Origin: Sipunculus nudus
Lineage: Eukaryota > Annelida > Sipuncula > Golfingiida > Sipunculidae
Direction of reading: 5' to 3'
DNA length: 64,000 nt
NCBI GenBank assembly: GCA_026874595.1
Contig: CM049316.1
Location: 9,538,839-9,602,838, forward strand
A program made the position numbers and the translations under genes. The stretch's first letter is position 1. Every line of letters begins with the position of its first letter. Under the pieces are notes generated by a model. The model made no database searches. It was not told where the DNA came from and saw only the letters and a list, made by a program, of their open reading frames with translations. Positions 59,016 through 64,000 of this stretch are shown here, piece by piece.

Positions 59016-59338
59016 AATTATGATCATCGTGCGGCTTCTGTGTGTTACAAAACAGGTGATGCTGTGTGGCTGTATAACCCTCAGTGCAAGAAAGGACTCA
59101 CGCCAAAACTGCAGTTTTCATGGGATGGACCTTATGTCGTTATTAATAGACTCAGTGATGTGGTGTACAGAATTAAGAAAAATCAAAAAGCCACTCCCAA
59201 AGTGGTCCATGTTGACAGGCTAAAGCCATATCAAGGTGAAAACAAACCCGATTGGTTCCAGACTGATGCAAAAAATTGAATTTATTATTACGCAGTTTTA
59301 CTGAGATTGTAATCAGCGTAATATTTACTTGTATTATT

Positions 59339-60235
59339 GTATCCGCCAAAACAGAGTTTTGCGCATACTATGTTTTCAGCTGCACGCCGCCACCGCCCCC
59401 TTGCGGCGTAGGTGTCCGGAGAACTCCTCCGTAACCGCTGGGTGGAATTTTACGAAACCCGGGAATATGTTCGGGTCACATGTGAACTGCTGCACCCTGA
59501 TTTTATTTTGACCTCTGACCTTTCCTCTGCGCTCTGTGTCCGTTTGTGCGTCTGTTTCCACACATAAACCCACATATCTCGGGAACCGTTTGACCGATCA
59601 GGAAAATTTTTTTGCACAAATGTAGCCCTTGGAGAGCTTTATAACATACACAAAAATGGTGGACCTGCAACCATGTTTGCACAGTGTCCATCTGTTCGTC
59701 TGCCTTGGGTTAAAATCACTCATATCTCTGCAGTGACTTGATTAATTCACCTGAAATTCGGCATGCGTATACATCCTGGATAGCTTCTCTGATTTTATGA
59801 CAGGTGGCGCCACCTACATTCACGTTTACACTGCAGACATCCAAGCTAATATCTCGGGAACCGTTTGACCCGATTGGGCCAAAGTTTTGCATATGTATAG
59901 ATCTCACATAGCTCTTCATCATACGCAAAAATGGTGGTGCCACCTGCAGCCATTTTTGCACAGCTCCTGTCTGTTTGTCTGCCATGGGCTAAAATCACTC
60001 ATATACATGTAATGGTTTGACTTATCTGCCTTAAATTTTGCATATGTATACAACTTGGACGGCTTTCTGGATTTTGTGGTAGGGGGGGCAACCTACATAC
60101 ACAATTTGGCTGCAGACATCCATGCTAATATGCAACACTCTATTTCCCCTTGCCAATCAATCCATGCCTCACTTCACCCGTTCCACTCTGATTTAGGCGG
60201 ATACACATAGTCGCTTGTCGACTACCCGTATTCTA
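59339..60235 (-). mobile_element. HINE/DINE-type element inserted in the same Gypsy copy (- orientation)
   Basis: Reverse-oriented copy of the element at 58092-59015, 897 bp. On the + strand it begins GTATCCGCCAAAACAGAG and ends CTACCCGTATTCTAG, with TT outside both ends (59337-59338, 60236-60237). Inner palindromes are seen at about 59807 (GGTGGCGCCACC) and 59933 (GGTGGTGCCACC). It lies between the end of pol and the 3' LTR. With the neighbouring copy it makes a long inverted repeat separated by about 320 bp. Confidence 0.7.
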
Positions 60236-60534
60236 GTTATTTTTTTTATGTTGTTATTCTAGTTTCAGGTGGATGGTTATATGACAAAAACCACTTGTCA
60301 TGTTTATTGAGTGTTCAACTTTGTAAGAGTAAAAAATTAGTAAGACTACAGTGGTCACCTCTTGGAGTTCAAAGGCAATGTTGTTTAGTAAATTCCCCTC
60401 AATTAACTTTGAATGTGACTGTAAGTACCTAAGTTTATATTCATTCAAATCTCTGTTATATCATTGTTATATCTCAATTATAATTTCATTTCTTTGAATG
60501 CGAGGACGCATTCTTTCTTTTAAGGGGGGAGCAG

Positions 60535-60868
60535 TGTAATGATTTTATATCTTATAGCAGTGAGGAATCTGTATACCAGTAGATAATTGAGTGGTCTTAA
60601 TTGATTACAACAGGCAACTGGGAACCCCTGCTGTGAGGTGACAGTGACCAGCTTGTGTGTACTGGTGCCCCAGGCTCGCAGGGGTCACCCAGAGGATAAC
60701 AGGCCTGTTGCTGACATGATAGATTAGGGGGCGTGTATGTGTGATATATCCATGTATGCAGGGGTGGGGTCCTCACCCGGCAGTGTATCTTTGATTTTTG
60801 ACCAGTAAAGACCTAGTAGAAAACCAGCAGTGCTTTTCTTCTGTTTGTGAACTCGGTTGCACGTTACA
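60535..60868 (+). repeat. 3' LTR of the Gypsy copy
   Basis: 334 bp, TG...CA, preceded by a polypurine tract and followed by the ATAC target duplication. About 8 substitutions separate it from the 5' LTR and there are no length differences. Confidence 0.93.
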
Positions 60869-60872
60869 ATAC

Positions 60873-61390
60873 CATGAAGATTGATGGTAACTGTTTTGTT
60901 GGATGTACATTATCTTTGCATGGCCTTGGAGTATTTCACAGATTTCCTAGTATTATTTGTCATGTTCATGGGTAACTGTTTATACAAATGATAATTGTTG
61001 GTAAGTCACAGTAGTGTCAGGCTGTTTTGCCAGAGTCACTATGGACTCATAGTCAAATTTGAGTATCTGACCTTTTCACTTTGTATATGTTATGTATCGG
61101 TTTACCAACCGTCCCCCTATGAGACGGCAGGACATGGCATAGAGCCTCGCTATGAAGTAGAATATGGAAATATAAAAATAAGGTTTTGACTGTTTGATTA
61201 GCGTTATCGTTTCTCAGATTTAATTTGGGTTTAATCCGCATATATCGAGTTATAGACGATATAACACCTATTTAGTAAGGACAGAGAGCCTCTGATTTTA
61301 ATGTGAGTATTACTCCTTGGTTATTGAGGAAGGAGTAAGGGGTTTGAGGTTGTACATTCCTATCATTTGAATCAGTGCCAAATAGTTACG
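60873..61390. other. Short non-coding spacer between two retroelements
   Basis: AT-rich DNA without a gene. It may include 5' untranslated or LTR sequence of the fossil to its right, but no partner LTR lies within the window. Confidence 0.4.
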
Positions 61391-61399
61391 GTATTCTAA

Positions 61400-64000
61400 A
61401 TATGGGAGATGAGCTTGAAGCCCTCAGACATTGGTTGAAGTAGCAACAGGCCAGGTAAGAGGAGGGAGCGTCAGTGGGAGCCCAGGCTTCCCCTCGTGCA
61501 GTACCCCCGGCTGTGAGAGTGGTTTATGCCCACAGGAAGCTGCCCAGTTTCAACGGAGATCCATCTAAGCCAGATGACTGGATCCTTGAGGCCTGAGGAG
61601 CAGTCCGAAGTCAGGGGTTGGAAGGGCGTGATACGACCAAGAGAAGATGGAGGAAGATGACATGCAGAGTAAAGCCTCGACTCAGGTTGTTTCTGCGGAT
61701 ACCATGGAACAAATGCAGAATCATTTGGTATGTCAGCTGCAGTAGCTGGACACCTAGAACAACTGTGACAGGAGCAGGCAGTGTTGAGGACTATGCTGGA
61801 AAAAAGCCAGCAGCAGCAGGCGGTGCTAGTTCGTCAAAACCAGGATTTACTTAAAGTATTGCAGGGCAAGGGTGAGCCACTACCCAGGACTTGAGGCTAC
61901 AGTTCAGGTGAGAGAGTTGTTAGGTGTTACTCTTGTCAAGAGTATGGACATTTTCAGAGAGATTGTCCTTAGAGGAACCAGAACCTGACTCAGGAGGAGA
62001 AAATCCCTGTTGCTGCTGCGTCAACTGGTAGCCCTAGCATTGATGCTCAGCAGGTAGTTGGTGAGAATAGCTCTGATTCAAGGATTGAGTTGATGTGTAA
62101 GACGACTGCTGGAAGAGCAGTCACATGTGCCAAGTTAGGTGGGTTCGAGATACAGTGTTTTGTGGACACATGGTCCAAGGTTTCGACAGTCTAAGAAAAG
62201 TTCTACAAGGAACATCTGGATGGTCATCTACTCGAGACACATGGATGGTTGATGCTGAACGCGGCTAATGGGCTTGATATCCAGTATCTAGGTGTGCTTG
62301 TCTTACCAGTAGAGGGACACCCCGAAGGACACCCCTGAGGTTAGGGAGAAGCGAGATGTGGTTCTGGGACTTCTTGTAACCAATGTTCTGAAACAGCTAC
62401 CCAGTTTTCAGGAAGCATTTTGTATTAATAGCCAGAATTGTACTATTCCAGCAGAGATGTCTGCCAAGTTTGAACGGGTGGCTGAGTGCAAGGTGGCCAG
62501 CAGTTGACCCCAACCCTAGTCAAGGGAGGAAAGGGACTGCTGTGGATACCTGCTGTGAACTTTTCGAGTTCTGATGTGGTCCGTAAGCCAAATTTCCAGT
62601 TGGTATAGTTTGTGAGGTGAACCTGACTGACAGAGATACTGATATAGATGTTGTCGTGGATAGGCAAGAGCTGCAAGTGCGTGTACCAGCTAGCTCAGGA
62701 CAGAAATCAACCCATCTTCCCCAGGGTGACCTCTCAAGATTTGAAGGGTCTATAAAAGAGAGAAAACAGGTAAAAGATATGCTGAGGAGGAATGCTGATG
62801 TTTTTGTGTCCTGAAGGGGAACTTCTTCCTGCCACCCCTTCCATCCAGCATCCAATTTGAACAACTTATGACACTCCAACCCAAGAACCATATAGGAGGT
62901 TCCACCCTAGTTTGTGTGAGGGATTATCTCAAGGACTTGTTGAGAAACGGGATTATAGTTAAAAGAGCATCAGAAAATGTGTCTCCAGTAGTCATTGTCT
63001 GAAAGCAATCAGGTGAAATCCACCTTTGTGTTGACTACAGGAGGTTGAACCACAAGGTAAAGAGGGACGTATTTCCCCTGCCGAGAATTTAAGAGTCTCT
63101 CCATGCCCTGACTGACGCACAGTACTTAAGTATGTTGGATTTGGCTTCGGCTTACCATCAGGTTGAGGTTGTGCCAGCAGACAGAGCGAAGACCACGTTC
63201 ACAACTCCAATGGGTCTCTTTGAGTTTTTGAGAAAGTCTTTTGGCCTCAGCAACAGTCCAAGTACTTGGCAACGACTGATGTTGCCTGTTTTTCATGATG
63301 AAATGTTAAACATTCTGCTAGTATATTTCGATGATATAATCTTGTTTAGCAGTACTATCAGTGAGCACACCCAGAGGTTAAAGACAGTGTTTAAACAACT
63401 GCGTTCTCATGGCCTGAAACTGAAGGGAGAAAAGTGTTCTTACTTCTGTAAGAAAGTAAAGTTCTCAGGGCACATAGTCAGTCTTGAAAGGGTTGCCACT
63501 GACCCAGATAAGTTACGAGCAGTAGCTGATTGGCCAACGCCACAAACTCTAAAGGAACTGTGCCGGTTCCTTATCTTCAGTTTGTACTACCGACAGTTTG
63601 TTCACCCCCCCTTTTGCACCTCTAAACCAGCTTGTTAGCAATGCCATGGAAAAGCAGAAGGGACAGAGATCATGGTCCATGAGGATAATTGATCTCTGGG
63701 GTCTGGATCATCAAAAGGCATTTGAGAAACTAAATGCAGCATTGACACATCCTCCGCTGCTGAGCTACCCTGATTTCAGTCAGCCCTTCACATTAGAAAC
63801 AGATGCCTAACTAAAGGGTTTAGGGGCAGTGCTCAGTCAGATAGGTGACGGAGAGGAGTGCGTGATCACATATGACAGTAGAGGGCTGAAGGGAACTGAG
63901 CATGATCCAGGACAGTACAGTTCCAAAAGCCTCGTGCTCATTGCTCCGAAGTGGGCAATTTGCGATAAGTTCAGGGAGTACCAACAGTATGAAACATTTA
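61400..64000 (+). mobile_element. Broken Ty3/Gypsy fossil running off the right edge: gag, protease, RT, RNase H start
   Basis: Gag is at about 61400-61990, ending in a CCHC-like knuckle (about 61930-61975). A protease-like piece lies near 62150, reverse transcriptase at about 62900-63640 (LDLASAYHQVEVVPADRAKT, YFDD near 63325), and the start of RNase H at about 63720-64000. It has roughly ten breaks in the visible part. Gag start and RT wording resemble the fossil at 32515-36980, so they are probably two copies of one family. The rest lies beyond the window. Confidence 0.8.

Larger units (their letters stand above)
53067..60868 (+). mobile_element. Ty3/Gypsy retrotransposon with both LTRs, broken, carrying two inserted HINE-like elements
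   Basis: Two 334-bp LTRs (53067-53400, 60535-60868) start TGTAATG and end CGTTACA, with the 4-bp word ATAC on both outer sides (53063-53066, 60869-60872). Primer site: TGGTGGCAGCGGTGGGAT (53402), complementary to a tRNA-Leu 3' end. Gag is at about 53436-54500 with a CCHC-like knuckle near 54370, protease with DTGA near 54639, reverse transcriptase at about 55480-56090 with YLDD near 55937, RNase H at about 56370-56690, integrase with zinc and catalytic regions at about 57280-57830, and a C-terminal end at about 59030-59280. A purine tract (AAGGGGGGA) precedes the 3' LTR. The LTRs differ at about 8 positions (2.4%), so insertion was fairly recent. The copy has about half a dozen breaks in addition to the two insertions. 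Confidence 0.93.

Noticed and set aside
58827-59279. Proline- or arginine-rich frames around the (GGC)n tract
   Set aside because: They run from the HINE-like insertion into retroelement sequence and come from simple sequence, not from a gene.

Overview
The window looks like nuclear DNA from a lophotrochozoan animal, most likely a bivalve or other mollusc. It is AT-rich, has one intron-rich host gene, and is otherwise filled with repeats. Several repeats have borders of the type TCAGCTGAGCTAAAAA and CATGACACTCAGCTGA, and internal GACCTTGACCTTTGACC or GGTGGCGCCACC tandems, which I associate with molluscan genomes. The species call is inference; no ribosomal or mitochondrial marker is present.

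Region 1 (1-4139) is gene-free and AT-rich, with a degraded two-unit repeat at about 1180-1990. Region 2 (4140-24204) holds the only convincing host gene, CENPT (centromere protein T, an inner-kinetochore histone-fold protein), on the + strand. Eleven coding exons (4586-23895) join in consistent phases into a 1,055-codon reading frame. The N-terminus has two TPRT motifs like those that bind the Ndc80 complex in vertebrate CENP-T. A very long acidic middle is encoded by one 1.57-kb exon with a codon-level minisatellite. The C-terminus is a CENP-T histone fold with its family-specific tail. The promoter side lies next to a 0.32-kb inverted-repeat element with ETS-, NRF1-, CCAAT- and YY1-like words. 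Intron 3 opens with about 25 copies of a 66-bp minisatellite and also holds a 3-kb dispersed repeat. Intron 10 holds a nested transposon with a Helentron-like (HINE/DINE-type) element inside it.

Region 3 (24205-28500) is intergenic with short tandem and inverted repeats. Region 4 (28500-64000) is a graveyard of Ty3/Gypsy-type LTR retroelements, all on the + strand. There are broken gag/pol remnants at about 28.5-29.0, 29.4-31.0, 32.5-37.0, 37.1-40.2 and 42.1-49.8 kb. The 42.1-49.8 kb copy is split by 4.4 kb of dispersed tandem repeats. An LTR end with a primer site lies at 52.0 kb. One copy at 53067-60868 has both LTRs, a target duplication and a tRNA-Leu primer site. Another copy runs off the right edge from about 61.4 kb. 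The two-LTR copy carries two HINE-like insertions in opposite orientation. Its LTRs differ at about 8 of 334 positions, so it is fairly young although it is broken.

No convincing tRNA, rRNA, CRISPR or bacterial gene was seen. The strongest candidates for novelty are the CENP-T architecture, the minisatellite that begins at its exon 3 donor, the palindromic promoter-proximal element, and the HINE family with its GGTGGCGCCACC tandem core.
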